The notes beneath the pieces were generated by a model that saw only the letters and a list, made by a program, of their open reading frames with translations, had not been told where the DNA came from and ran no database searches. From NCBI RefSeq assembly GCF_900113445.1, contig NZ_FOPJ01000005.1, positions 120,371-184,370 on the forward strand: a stretch of DNA of 64,000 nucleotides, in the 5' to 3' direction. Origin of the DNA: Corynebacterium spheniscorum (GTDB lineage: Bacteria; Actinomycetota; Actinomycetes; Mycobacteriales; Mycobacteriaceae). How positions within the stretch are numbered: the stretch's first letter is position 1; each line of letters opens with the position of its first letter. The position numbers were made by a program, and so were the translations under genes. This document shows, piece by piece, positions 47,916 to 57,540 of the stretch.

Positions 47916-48284
47916 AGATGATCTTTGTTGTGGGATATGCCGCTTTCCCCCCTGCTCAGCGTCTTGCGCTAGCTGGCTTGGCTTTAAAGCTTTAGTGTTA
48001 CGAATCTTGCTAAAGTTGCTTGATTAATCGACGGGTCTCATGCGAAATCGCCGATTCTCAGCCACGCCACAAATGTACACCCGTACTAAAGCCGCTAATA
48101 GTACATGCCAGTTTTAACCTCCAAGAGTGTTCGCCAACACATTTTGTACGTGTTCTGTCACAACTTTTTAATCTCTTGCGGCAGCAAAGAATACAAATAC
48201 TAGCTAGGCTCGAAATAGTTCATTCGCGAGAATGGCTCACCTTTATTTGTACTATCTTAATGGGAAAGGAATCTTCCCCACACC

Positions 48285-49091
48285 ATGAACGCAAAGCGTT
48301 TCACCGTACTTCTTGGCTGCGCTGCCCTCAGCTTTGGCATGATCGCCTGCAGCCCTTCCACCTCGACGACTGACTCGACTGCCGCTTCGGATGCAGCTGC
48401 CTCGAAGGACCAATCTGAGGCAGTAGAACTGACCGTTCTCGGTGCCGCATCAACCCGCGTCCTCAATGATGAGCTTTCTGCCCAGGCCGCGAAGCTTGAT
48501 CAGCCACTGGAATTGCAATACGTCAATGCCGGATCCTCGACCCTGGTTCAGCAACTGGCTGATGGTAGCCCCGGAGATCTGCTGATCACCGCTGACCAAC
48601 GCAATATGGATCGCGCTGTGGAACAGGGATCCGTTAAGGAACCGGTGGTTGTGGCCACCAACTCCCTAGTGATGGTGGTTCCGAAGGGTAATCCGGCTGG
48701 TATCAAGGGCTTGGATGAGTCTTTGGATAACGCCAAGCTGGTGCTCTGCGATGAGCAGGTTCCTTGCGGCACCGTGTCGAAGAAGCTGCAGGACAAGAAT
48801 GGCGTGCAGCTTAAGCCCGTGTCCCTAGAGCACTCGGTTTCTGATGTGCTGGGCAAGGTTGTCAGCGGTGAAGCGGATGCAGGCTGGGTCTACCGCACCG
48901 ATGCCGCCGCTGCTGGCGACAAGGTCGAGGTCATTGACATCCCCGGCGCTGAAGAAGAGCCGAACTCCTTGGTTGCAGCGGTTACCGCCAACACCCCGCA
49001 TCCGGATGAAGCAGAAGCTCTGCTGAAGCTGCTGCGTTCTGATTCCATGCGAACCGAATGGGAGAAGCGCGGCTTCACCCCCGCTAACTAA
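48285..49091 (+). CDS. modA: Molybdate ABC transporter substrate-binding lipoprotein
   Basis: A 268-residue ModA. Lipobox MIACS puts the acylated Cys near residue 22, followed by a Ser/Thr/Ala-rich spacer. The binding domain starts ELTVLGAASTRVLNDELS, where the small hydroxyl residues contact the oxyanion, and continues with NAGSSTLVQQLADGSPGD and VVATNSLVMVVPKGN. The GSSTLVQQ and LVCDEQVPCG-like LVLCDEQVPCG segments are typical of ModA. It precedes modBC by 83 bp with a strong hairpin between them. Confidence 0.93.
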   Translation: MNAKRFTVLLGCAALSFGMIACSPSTSTTDSTAASDAAASKDQSEAVELTVLGAASTRVLNDELSAQAAKLDQPLELQYVNAGSSTLVQQLADGSPGDLLITADQRNMDRAVEQGSVKEPVVVATNSLVMVVPKGNPAGIKGLDESLDNAKLVLCDEQVPCGTVSKKLQDKNGVQLKPVSLEHSVSDVLGKVVSGEADAGWVYRTDAAAAGDKVEVIDIPGAEEEPNSLVAAVTANTPHPDEAEALLKLLRSDSMRTEWEKRGFTPAN

Positions 49092-49101
49092 GTACATCTT
49101 G

Positions 49102-49144
49102 AGGCAGTGTTTCCCGAGTTCAAGGCACGGGAAACGCTGCCTTT
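49102..49144 (+). terminator. Hairpin between modA and modBC
   Basis: A long stem of about 15 bp (AGGCAGTGTTTCCCG at 49102-49116 with CGGGAAACGCTGCCT at 49128-49142), one mismatch, with only a short T run. Probably an attenuator or partial terminator that gives more ModA than ModBC. Confidence 0.6.
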
Positions 49145-49174
49145 CGCTTAGGCTAAGCCCCACCACTCCTTTTA

Positions 49175-51163
49175 ATGAGCAATAGAAAACAGCAGAAACA
49201 CATTATGAGCAAGCCATTTCGCCGGGTCACCACTGGAGTACCCACCACCATTATTCTGGTGAGCCTCATTGCCTTAACCGTCATTATTGGCCCACTTATT
49301 GCCCTGGCTATCCGCGTGCCCTGGGATAGATTCACCGAGGTGCTAAGCCAAGACGCCACCAAGGATCTGCTCATTATTTCCCTGAGCTCAGCTGCTTGGG
49401 CGACAGTGTGCACCCTATTACTAGGCGTTCCTTTAGCTGCCTGGTTGAGCAGCCTGCAACGTGGCGGCGAGTTCGTGCGCCTCTTCGTCCTGCTGCCGCT
49501 TGCCATGCCACCGGTGGTGGCTGGTTTGGCTTTGAGTGCGGCTATTGGCAACCGTGGCCTGACTGCCCCACTGCTGGAGGCCTTAGGTTTGCGCTTCGCC
49601 TTTGCTTTCCCAGGTGTGGTTGTGTCGCATATTTTTATTGCGCTGCCGTTTGTTGTGGTCTCGGTGGATTCGGCACTTCGTCAGATCGATGAAGAAGTGA
49701 AAGCTTCGGCCAGCGGTGTCGGCATGAGCAACCGCGCAATCTTATGGAAGATCACCATACCTGCGATTGCTTCAGCAATTGCCACTGGCGCTGGTTTAGC
49801 TTTCGCACGTTCCCTTGGTGAGTTTGGCACCACTTTGACCTTTGCTGGGTCACTGCCCGGAGTTACCCGGACGATGCCGCTAGGTATTTATCTTGAACGC
49901 GAGATTGATCCGGACCGCGCTTATGTCCTGGCTGCCATGCTTATTATTTTGGCCTTCATTGTCCTGGCCGTGGCATCACTGCCAATTTTGCTCCGTCGTC
50001 GGCCACGGGAGGCGGCACGCAGCGTTGGAGATTTCGATGCGGAGAGGTTGCGCGAACTTAGTGCTCCTCAAAGCGGCGCGCTGGATGTGCGGGTGCGTTT
50101 CGGTGAAAGTAGCGAAGACACCTACTTTCCGGCAGGCACAACTACCGCGATTGTCGGTCCTAATGGTGCCGGCAAAACGACTCTGAGCAGCATGATCGCT
50201 GGGCGATTGCGCGGCATGAACGTGAAAATCGGGGATCGGGTAGTTGATGGAGAAGGCACTTATATCCCAGCGCGGGATCGCGGCGTGGTGTTATTGACCC
50301 AAAAACCCGGACTACCGCGCACCACTACGGCGCTTGGTGCGGTCACTATGGCTACCCGGGATAAAGATCTCAGCGCGAAGCTTTTGGAAGCCGCTGGCCT
50401 AAAAGACCTTGCTGATGTGCCGGTGACAGATCTTTCTGGCGGACAGGCCGCACAGGTTGCGCTAGTGCGTGCACTAGGAGCCCGGCCTAGTGTGTTGATT
50501 TTAGATGAGCCACTCGCGGCAATCGATGTTGCCTCCGCGTCACGTTGGCGGCGCCTACTTCGCGCTGCCAGTGGGGAGCGCACGATCATTTTGGTGACCC
50601 ACGACATCATCGATGTTGCTGGGCTATCAAACCAGCTGGTGGTAGTTGAAGCTGGCCGTACGGTTACCCAAGGCCCTACCGATGAACTTCTACAGCGACC
50701 TCCGACAAGTTTCCTCGCGCAGCTTGCCGGCGTGAACCGGCTCGCCGGAAAAGTGAGCGGAATAGACGATGGTCTAGTCACTTTGAATGTGGGGACACAC
50801 CACCTGGATGGTTTTATGGCCGAGGATCTTCCGGCAGGAGCACTGTCCAAGGGTGGTCCCGCTCTTGCGGTGTTCGATCACCATGATGTGACTCTGCGTA
50901 TACCTACGAGCACATCAACAAACGAGAGCTACCGAGTTTCAGCGCGCAATATTCTCCCAGCCCAGATTCTAGATATTGATGGCAGCGGACAGGTCGGTCA
51001 TAGCCTGATTACCTTGGAGCTAGAAGGTGGCGAGTTGATCCGAGTGCCCTTAACCCATAGGTCCGCTGTTGATATGCGCTTAGAACCAGCAATGACTGTC
51101 GAATGCCTCATTAAGGCAACCAATATCGCCATCTATCCTCAGCACCAGGCTGCCCTGAAATAG
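49175..51163 (+). CDS. modBC: Fused molybdate ABC permease and ATPase
   Basis: A 662-residue fusion of the ModB permease and ModC ATPase. Residues ~1-280 form the ABC permease, with about five membrane segments and the coupling motif EEVKASASGVGMSNRAILWKITIP. From ~300 the ATPase carries the P-loop GPNGAGKTTLS near residue 327, signature DLSGGQAAQVALVRAL and Walker B VLILDEPLAAID. A C-terminal Mop/TOBE-like domain (about 560-660) includes ARNILPAQILDIDGSGQ and AMTVECLIKATNIAIYP, which binds oxyanions in ModC proteins. ATG 49205 is an alternative start. In most bacteria these are two genes. Confidence 0.9.
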   Translation: MSNRKQQKHIMSKPFRRVTTGVPTTIILVSLIALTVIIGPLIALAIRVPWDRFTEVLSQDATKDLLIISLSSAAWATVCTLLLGVPLAAWLSSLQRGGEFVRLFVLLPLAMPPVVAGLALSAAIGNRGLTAPLLEALGLRFAFAFPGVVVSHIFIALPFVVVSVDSALRQIDEEVKASASGVGMSNRAILWKITIPAIASAIATGAGLAFARSLGEFGTTLTFAGSLPGVTRTMPLGIYLEREIDPDRAYVLAAMLIILAFIVLAVASLPILLRRRPREAARSVGDFDAERLRELSAPQSGALDVRVRFGESSEDTYFPAGTTTAIVGPNGAGKTTLSSMIAGRLRGMNVKIGDRVVDGEGTYIPARDRGVVLLTQKPGLPRTTTALGAVTMATRDKDLSAKLLEAAGLKDLADVPVTDLSGGQAAQVALVRALGARPSVLILDEPLAAIDVASASRWRRLLRAASGERTIILVTHDIIDVAGLSNQLVVVEAGRTVTQGPTDELLQRPPTSFLAQLAGVNRLAGKVSGIDDGLVTLNVGTHHLDGFMAEDLPAGALSKGGPALAVFDHHDVTLRIPTSTSTNESYRVSARNILPAQILDIDGSGQVGHSLITLELEGGELIRVPLTHRSAVDMRLEPAMTVECLIKATNIAIYPQHQAALK

Positions 51164-51419
51164 CTCAATGGGATTACCTTAAATCCATTTCAGGGGTGGC
51201 AAACAGTCGTGTGAGATTTTTCATAGCATCATAAGGTGCAGCTAAATTGCGCGAGAAAAGCCTCTTTACATGCAGTTTCATTAAGGAGTAACGAATCAAC
51301 CCCTCCGCTCCACACTTGTTGCCCCTATCTACCAACTAGATTGCCTCGTGGGGACAACTCGAACTGTTGCGATTTATCTTGCTCTATTTCGTTCCGAAAA
51401 GAATGAAGGTGTGTACTTC

Positions 51420-52477
51420 TTGAAATCGGATCGTCTCATTGCGTTGTGCGCCAGCGTAGGCCTGACCTTGGACCTAGTTCCGGCAGTGGCATATGCGGTG
51501 TCGGACCCCGTTCTCTGCGCTATCGCTCCGGCCGAAAATATTTCGGCTTTCTCGATTCCTGAAGGCTATCCAGTTCATGCGGGTTGGCGACCACAGCATC
51601 CCAATGGAATCAAGCCCCATTGAAACGCAGCAAGGGGATCCAAGCGACCCAGAAGTTCCCCTCCAGTTTGAAGCGGGCGTACCCATCGTTGAGTTATTCA
51701 TTCCGTACGTTTATGACGGAAACTTCAACCCGGTTCCGGAAACCTGGAAAGTGCCCACAGTCCTGGGCGACGTAGAAGAGGGTCAAATCACGCGACGAGC
51801 CCCAGAGGACTATCCGGAGGCATTCACCACCCACGGCCCCCGAGGCACCACCTGTACAGCTGACACTGTGGCGCCTAAGCCCGAGCACAACCGCGAATTG
51901 CACATGCGCACTGAAGTCGAGGATGTGATCTTCACTGAACCTGCGCCTGTCCACCTAACTACCACCGTTGGTGTAGCCCCCTCCCTGCCGGATGAAGTGC
52001 TGGTTGTGTGCGATAACGGATCCTCCAAGATGGCCCCGGTGACCTGGGACACGCTGAAGCCAGAAGCCTACGAAGCACCAACCTCAGAGGGAGAACCTCT
52101 TGTCCTCAAGGGTGCAGTTAACGGTGTGAATAATCGCGCTACCGCCTATATCACCATCTCCGAGAAAGCTGACCCGACTCCCACCCCAACTCCGGGTGTT
52201 GGTTCCGCGATCCTGCCGGGTCTGGATGCCCTTGCGCTATTGCATTCTGCGGTCACCGGTAGCTCTCGGCCCCGCAGCCCTGAACGCCGATGTGAAGGCC
52301 GATCAGGCTGCGAATGCTGACACCGCATCTACCAAGGGTGTGGCACCGCAGCAGGAAGCTAAGCGCACCGCCGTGCCGGCGAATACCGGTGCGGAAAGCA
52401 ATCAGGTCCTTGCCGCCGCCTTGCTCAGCATCGTCGGTGTTAACGTCTTCGCGTTTGCTACTCGCCGGCGTGCATAA
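51420..52477 (+). pseudogene. Frameshifted surface protein (paralogue of next gene)
   Basis: The reading is broken twice. Frame one (TTG 51420, GAAGG before it) gives a signal peptide (LIALCASVGLTLDLVPAVAYA) and ~65 residues. A shift near 51600 continues in another frame as QFEAGVPIVELFIPYVYDG through the Pro/Thr stretch PTPTPTPGVGSAILPGL. A second shift near 52230 leads to a final segment with PANTGAESNQ, a hydrophobic helix and RRRA. The joined product would parallel the intact protein encoded next, including its C-terminal anchoring signal, with PANTG instead of LANTG. Two shifts argue for a decayed copy. Confidence 0.8.
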
Positions 52478-52497
52478 GCACTAATAGCGCTCCATAG

Positions 52498-52533
52498 TTA
52501 AGGCCCGAGGAAACCCTCGGGCCTTAATTTTTG
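52498..52533 (+). terminator. Terminator after the broken surface protein
   Basis: Stem TAAGGCCCGAGG/CCTCGGGCCTTA (52499-52527) with a short AAAC-type loop, followed by ATTTTTG. Almost the same hairpin type ends the next gene. Confidence 0.8.
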
Positions 52534-52661
52534 TTTGCCTAGGCAGTTAATCCGTTTTCAACCTAATAAAAACGAGATGACCAGCGCGTTTTTAATTGTG
52601 TCAACCATTATTGTCGGTTAACATCTATAAGTAAGTGCCTCCTAAGAGAAAGGTATCCCCT

Positions 52662-53693
52662 ATGAAGTTCTTGTTGAAGAAAGCAGCCGCAAGTGTTGCG
52701 GCTGCTGGATTGGCACTCGGTGGCGCTCCCCATGCTCTCGCCCAAGAACCGGTCACTGCGGTGGGCATCCTGTCGCAACCCGATATCGCGCAACCGCAGG
52801 TTGCACCCTTCTGCGGCTTGGGAATCTCCCTCGGGATGCCACCAGCTCCGACTAGTCTCGACTTCAAGATGAGCGATGGCAGTGTGCAGAATCTCGCAGT
52901 CAACGTTGAAGCTCACGTGTGGGACAATTTCCCGACCCACTTAGTTGGTTCGGAGGCCTATGGCGAGGATGTCGCCGCTTCTCCGCGCGTGACCATCACT
53001 GAACCCGGACATGCCTCTGAAGGCGATGTTTTCAGGCTGGATCTGCGCCTCTACCGGGCCATCGCCTATGACCAAGAGGAATTGAAGAAGGTTGTGCCGG
53101 TGGGCACCTCGGTCGACACGATTAAGGCCTTGCTGGCAGAAAAGCCAGAGGCCACGATCTACTACGGCAAGCAGCACGCAGAAAATGAGTGCTACGAGCA
53201 AGATGCGATCGGCCCGAAGGCCCAAAAGATCATTTGGGATGAGACGGCTATCGACGAGGAGGTACTCGCCAAGGGTGGTACTTTCACGGTTCCCGGACGG
53301 GTGATTACTACCTATGGTGACGGTACTCATTCTGTGGAATACCCGCTACCGGGTGAGGCATATTATGGCTTCGCCGCTGAGTATGAGTTTGTGGTCGAAG
53401 AACCTACTCCGGATTCTGCCGGTCTAGGCTCTGTGATCCTTCCGGGCCTGATCCTTGGTAGCGCTGCTTTGGGTAGTAGCGGTAGCTCTGATGCCTCAGC
53501 TCAAGCGCCCGCCCCAGCCGAAGACCCAGCAGTAGACCCGGAAGCAGATCCGGCCGTGAAGCCTCAGCCGGCTCCGCGTACCGGCAAGCTGGCCAATACC
53601 GGTGCTGAAAATAACCAGGTCTTGGCAGTAGCAGCTCTGCTGACCATCGCCGGTGCAGGTGTCTTTGCTTATGCGACCCGTCGCCGCGCATAA
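52662..53693 (+). CDS. Secreted surface protein with LAXTG-type sorting signal
   Basis: A 343-residue secreted protein. ATG 52662 opens a signal peptide (MKFLLKKAAASVAAAGLALG, cut after AHALA) preceded by AAAGG; the upstream in-frame ATG at 52635 would spoil it. The body (~30-260) has no family I recognise and few cysteines. A Ala/Pro/Asp-rich linker (APAEDPAVDPEADPAVKPQP) leads to LANTGAENNQ, a 20-residue hydrophobic helix and the basic end RRRA. LAXTG is the motif used by sortase E of high-GC Gram-positives, so wall anchoring is inferred, but no sortase gene is in the window. It is the intact sister of the upstream pseudogene. Confidence 0.85.
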   Translation: MKFLLKKAAASVAAAGLALGGAPHALAQEPVTAVGILSQPDIAQPQVAPFCGLGISLGMPPAPTSLDFKMSDGSVQNLAVNVEAHVWDNFPTHLVGSEAYGEDVAASPRVTITEPGHASEGDVFRLDLRLYRAIAYDQEELKKVVPVGTSVDTIKALLAEKPEATIYYGKQHAENECYEQDAIGPKAQKIIWDETAIDEEVLAKGGTFTVPGRVITTYGDGTHSVEYPLPGEAYYGFAAEYEFVVEEPTPDSAGLGSVILPGLILGSAALGSSGSSDASAQAPAPAEDPAVDPEADPAVKPQPAPRTGKLANTGAENNQVLAVAALLTIAGAGVFAYATRRRA

Positions 53694-53704
53694 ACATTCG
53701 GCAT

Positions 53705-53742
53705 AAAGAATTTAAGGCCCCCCTTGGGGCCTTAAATTCTTT
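53705..53742. terminator. Bidirectional terminator between surface protein and thrB
   Basis: A perfect 17-bp stem, AAAGAATTTAAGGCCCC with GGGGCCTTAAATTCTTT, closes a four-base loop (53705-53742). It is A/T-rich at both outer ends and so can act for both converging genes. Confidence 0.9.
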
Positions 53743-53745
53743 GCT

Positions 53746-54681
53746 TTAGTGGCTGCTGGCGCCGGCTTCGACTTTCACTGGCCCAGCGATGGGCAATTCC
53801 ATTACCTGCAGCCCAGCATCGCGGGCTTCTTGAAGGATGGATTCTTCAATCGCCTCGGTGGACAGCACCAGGCAGGTGGGGCCAGCCCCGGAGAGGAAAG
53901 CGGCATAACCGCGGTTACGCAAGCGGTTAACCCACTCGGCGGTAACCGGCAGCACATCGGCGCGATAAGGCTGATGCAAGCGATCGCGGGTGCCTTCCCA
54001 AAGCAGTTCTGGGTGCTGTTGGAGGGCAACGGTCATCACGGCGGTACGCGACACATTAAAGCGGGCGTCCTCGTGGGTGACGTGGCTAGGAAGCACGCGA
54101 CGCACTGCCCGCGTGGAAGCGTGGAAGCTCGGCACAATAGCGGTAGCGCGGATGCTTTCATGCACCGGTACGGTCACGGCCTTGTAGCTGGGCTGACTGC
54201 GGTCATCAACCGGAACTTCCGTCCAGGAGACCACTGCTGAGCCCATCACGCTGGCTGCGGCATTATCCGGGTGCCCTTCAAAAGCACTAGCTAGCTGCAC
54301 CACCTGTTCGGTGGTCAGCGGTGATCCGGCAAGACCATTGGCTGCTGCTACCCCAGCCACTGCGGCAGCTGCGGAGGAACCCAGCCCACGAGATTGCGGG
54401 ATGGAGTTATGGCACACCACTTTTAGGCCCGGCGCGCTGACATCAGCGGCGAGGAGGCCGGAGCGAATCGCTTTGACAACTAGGTGCGAGCCATCGCGAG
54501 GAAGTTCATCTTCGCCTTCCCCGATGACCTCCACGACCAGGCCCTTGTCGATGACTTCTACTTCAACAATGTCGTAGAGCCCGAGGGCTAGTCCGAGGCA
54601 GTCGAAGCCAGGGCCGAGGTTAGCGGTACTGGCGGGAACAGTGACGGTAACGGCGGTGCCGACCTTTAGTTCGGTGCTCAT
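53746..54681 (-). CDS. thrB: Homoserine kinase
   Basis: A 311-residue GHMP-family kinase that phosphorylates homoserine in threonine synthesis. The first GHMP motif [18 protein letters not shown] is at the N-terminus and the ATP-binding loop [14 protein letters not shown] lies near residue 97. It overlaps the end of hom by four bases, so hom and thrB form one translationally coupled operon, as in C. glutamicum. The last residues [10 protein letters not shown] belong to the third GHMP motif. Confidence 0.97.
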   Translation of the reverse strand: MSTELKVGTAVTVTVPASTANLGPGFDCLGLALGLYDIVEVEVIDKGLVVEVIGEGEDELPRDGSHLVVKAIRSGLLAADVSAPGLKVVCHNSIPQSRGLGSSAAAAVAGVAAANGLAGSPLTTEQVVQLASAFEGHPDNAAASVMGSAVVSWTEVPVDDRSQPSYKAVTVPVHESIRATAIVPSFHASTRAVRRVLPSHVTHEDARFNVSRTAVMTVALQQHPELLWEGTRDRLHQPYRADVLPVTAEWVNRLRNRGYAAFLSGAGPTCLVLSTEAIEESILQEARDAGLQVMELPIAGPVKVEAGASSH

Positions 54682-56003
54682 ACGTCTTCGTTCTCCAGGC
54701 GGATGACGCTGGTGACCTTCTTAACGGCATCGCACTTGCGCAGTTGCTCCACGGTGGCAGCGAGGTTCTTTTCTCGTGCGGTGTGGGTAACCACGATCAG
54801 GCGGGCGTTGTCACCGGACTTTTCCTGGCGAACTGCGCGCATGGAAATATTATTTTCGGCGAAGATCTTGGCCAGATCCGCGAGCACACCAGTGCGGTCG
54901 CAGACCTGCATGTCGATGTGGTAGCGGGTAAGCACCTGCCCGAAGTCAGCGACCGGGAGGTTGGCGTAGGTGGAGTCCCCTGGTGCGCGGCCACCATGAA
55001 CCTTGTTGCGGGCAGCACCGACGATATCGCCGAGCACAGCGGAAGCAGTGGGTGCGCCACCAGCGCCATTGCCGTAGAACATGAGCGATCCGGCGGCTTC
55101 GGCTTCTACGAAGATGGCGTTATAGGACTTGCTGACGCTGGCTAGCGGGTGTTCACGGGGAACCAGTGCGGGGTGCACGCGGGCGGAAACATAGTCGCGG
55201 CCGTCTTCGCCTTGAAGTTTTTCGCAGATGGCCAGCAGTTTGATGGCGTAGCCGGCGGTGCGGGCAGCCTTAATATCATCCGCGGTGATCTTGGAGATGC
55301 CTTCGCAGTAGACATCGTCGTACTTCACGCGGGTATGGAAGCCCAGGGAAGCGAGGATGGCGGCCTTGGAAGCGGCGTCGTGGCCTTCCACGTCCGCAGT
55401 AGGGTCAGCTTCGGCGTAGCCCAGTTCCATGGCTTCCGCGAGCATTTCTTCATAGTCGGCACCAGTGGTGTCCATGGCGTCGAGAATGTAGTTGGTGGTG
55501 CCGTTGACGATGCCAGCAATGGACTGGATTTGGTCACCGGCAAGGGAACGGCGCAGCATGCCGACCACGGGGATGGCGGCGGCAACAGCGGCTTCGAAGT
55601 AGAGGTCTACGCCGGCTTCATCAGCGGCGGCGGAGAGCTCATCGGCATGCGCAGCAACAAGTGCCTTGTTGGCGGTAACCACGGACTTGCCGGCGCGCAG
55701 TGCGGCGAGCACGAGTTCGCGGGGGTAATCAATACCGCCGATGACCTCAACGACGATTTCCACATCATCGCGGTTGATCAGGCTCATGGCATCTTCGGTG
55801 AGCAGCGCGGGGTCCACACCTTCGCGGGGGCGGGAGGCATCAGATACGGCGACGCCTTTGATTTCGATGCCACCACCGATGCGGTGTGCGAGGGCATCTG
55901 CTTGGACGCCGATGAGTCGAAGCACTTCGCTGCCGACGGTACCGAGTCCCAAAATGGCGATACCTACGGTGCGGTTTGCGGTGGTGCTTGGTGTCTGGCT
56001 CAT
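54678..56003 (-). CDS. hom: Homoserine dehydrogenase
   Basis: A 441-residue enzyme converting aspartate semialdehyde to homoserine. The Rossmann motif [15 protein letters not shown] is near residue 15, [19 protein letters not shown] and VTANKAL follow, and [13 protein letters not shown] starts the catalytic domain. The C-terminal ACT domain ([21 protein letters not shown] onwards) mediates feedback by threonine in the C. glutamicum enzyme. It is the first gene of the hom-thrB operon; 124 bp separate it from lysA upstream. Confidence 0.97.
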   Translation of the reverse strand: MSQTPSTTANRTVGIAILGLGTVGSEVLRLIGVQADALAHRIGGGIEIKGVAVSDASRPREGVDPALLTEDAMSLINRDDVEIVVEVIGGIDYPRELVLAALRAGKSVVTANKALVAAHADELSAAADEAGVDLYFEAAVAAAIPVVGMLRRSLAGDQIQSIAGIVNGTTNYILDAMDTTGADYEEMLAEAMELGYAEADPTADVEGHDAASKAAILASLGFHTRVKYDDVYCEGISKITADDIKAARTAGYAIKLLAICEKLQGEDGRDYVSARVHPALVPREHPLASVSKSYNAIFVEAEAAGSLMFYGNGAGGAPTASAVLGDIVGAARNKVHGGRAPGDSTYANLPVADFGQVLTRYHIDMQVCDRTGVLADLAKIFAENNISMRAVRQEKSGDNARLIVVTHTAREKNLAATVEQLRKCDAVKKVTSVIRLENEDV

Positions 56004-56127
56004 GGTGCTCCTGCAAGGGTTTTGAATGTGAAGGCCTATTAACTATACAGGCGTGGCATGCGGGGGCCGCCTGCTACCCGCCAGCAGTACTGCCGCCCTG
56101 GTGCCCCCGATCTCGAATAAAGCCCTC

Positions 56128-57540
56128 TTAGTCAGCTTCGAGAGCGAAGAGATCTTCCAGGGTTTCGCGCCGCAACATGAGGCGAGTTTGGCCACCGCGG
56201 ACGCTGACGACCGCGGGGCGGGTGGCGGCGTTATAACGACTTGACATGGAATAACAGTAGGCGCCGGTGGCGGCGAGGGTGAGCAGATCGCCGACCGCAA
56301 TATCGTCGGGGTACTCGGCGTCACGGACGAGGATATCGCCGGATTCGCAGTGCGAACCGACCACGCGGGTGTCCACGGGAGTGCCCTCGGTGAAACGATT
56401 GACAATGCGGCCATCGTAGAGCGCGTTATAGAGCGCGGGGCGAATATTATCCGACATTCCGCCGTCCACGGCGAGGTAGCGGCGGGAGCGGCCTTCGCCG
56501 ACGGTGACATCTTTGACGGTGCCGACCTCGTAGACAGTGACGGTACCGGGGCCGGCAATGGCGCGGCCGGGTTCCACCAGCACCGAGGGGGCGGGGATCC
56601 CGAGTTCATTGGCGGCGCGCTCCACGGCGCTGAGCAGGTCCTGGGCTACCGCATCCACATTAAGGGCTCGTTCTTGTTCGACATAGGCGATGCCATAGCC
56701 GCCGCCGAGATCGAGTTCCGGGAGCTGCACGCCGAGCTCGCGGTGCACGCGGGCGTAGAGACTAAGAACGCGCTCCGCGGCGAGGGAGAAGCCGTGGGCG
56801 TCGAAAACCTGGGAGCCGACGTGGCAGTGCAGGCCCACCAGCTGCAGGTTTTCAGCAGCAATGGCGCTGGTAACGGCCTTAAAAGCGGAACCGGAGGCAA
56901 GCGAGAAACCGAATTTTTGGTCCTCGTGGCTGGTGGCGATGAACTCGTGGGTGTGCGCCTCCACTCCAGGTTTCACGCGCACCATCACCGCTTGGGTGCA
57001 GCCTTCTTCCCCGGCGATGCGGTTGAGTGCTTCGAGTTCCTGGTGGGAATCGAGCACCACATGCCCTACCCTGCTGCGAACGCAGGTGCGGAGGAACAAT
57101 TCGGTTTTATTATTGCCGTGCACGGTGATGCGCTCTGCGGGGAAATCTGCGGCGAGGGTGATGCGCAGCTCATTTAAGGAGGCGACATCCATGGCGAGGC
57201 CTTCTTCATCTACCCAGCGCGCAATGGTGCGGGTGAGGAAAGCTTTGGAGGCATAGTGCACATGGTGTGCACCGCCGAAGGCACGGGCCATATCGCGGCA
57301 GCGGGTGCGGAAGTCATCCTCGTCGACCACGAAGACGGGGGTGCCATATTCTTCGGCGATCTCCGGGAGTGGGACTCCGGCGATGGTGACTACCCCGTCT
57401 TCTTCGCGCTTGGCGTTGCGGGGCCAGACATGCGTGGGCAGATCGTTGAAGTCCGCGGTGGAGGCATCGATCGCTGGCCAGCCAGAGGCTGCGATATCGG
57501 CGACGGTGTTATCAGCGGCATGGGCTGCGGGAGGGCGCAT
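56128..57540 (-). CDS. lysA: Diaminopimelate decarboxylase
   Basis: A 470-residue PLP enzyme that makes lysine from meso-diaminopimelate. The PLP Lys lies in HYASKAFLT near residue 98, HCHVGSQ near 240, GGGYGIAY binds phosphate and ESGDILV near residue 400 contains the substrate-contacting Cys. The first ~45 residues ([15 protein letters not shown]) are extra to the enzyme core. Its ATG abuts the argS stop, so the two are co-transcribed as in C. glutamicum. Confidence 0.96.
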   Translation of the reverse strand: MRPPAAHAADNTVADIAASGWPAIDASTADFNDLPTHVWPRNAKREEDGVVTIAGVPLPEIAEEYGTPVFVVDEDDFRTRCRDMARAFGGAHHVHYASKAFLTRTIARWVDEEGLAMDVASLNELRITLAADFPAERITVHGNNKTELFLRTCVRSRVGHVVLDSHQELEALNRIAGEEGCTQAVMVRVKPGVEAHTHEFIATSHEDQKFGFSLASGSAFKAVTSAIAAENLQLVGLHCHVGSQVFDAHGFSLAAERVLSLYARVHRELGVQLPELDLGGGYGIAYVEQERALNVDAVAQDLLSAVERAANELGIPAPSVLVEPGRAIAGPGTVTVYEVGTVKDVTVGEGRSRRYLAVDGGMSDNIRPALYNALYDGRIVNRFTEGTPVDTRVVGSHCESGDILVRDAEYPDDIAVGDLLTLAATGAYCYSMSSRYNAATRPAVVSVRGGQTRLMLRRETLEDLFALEAD

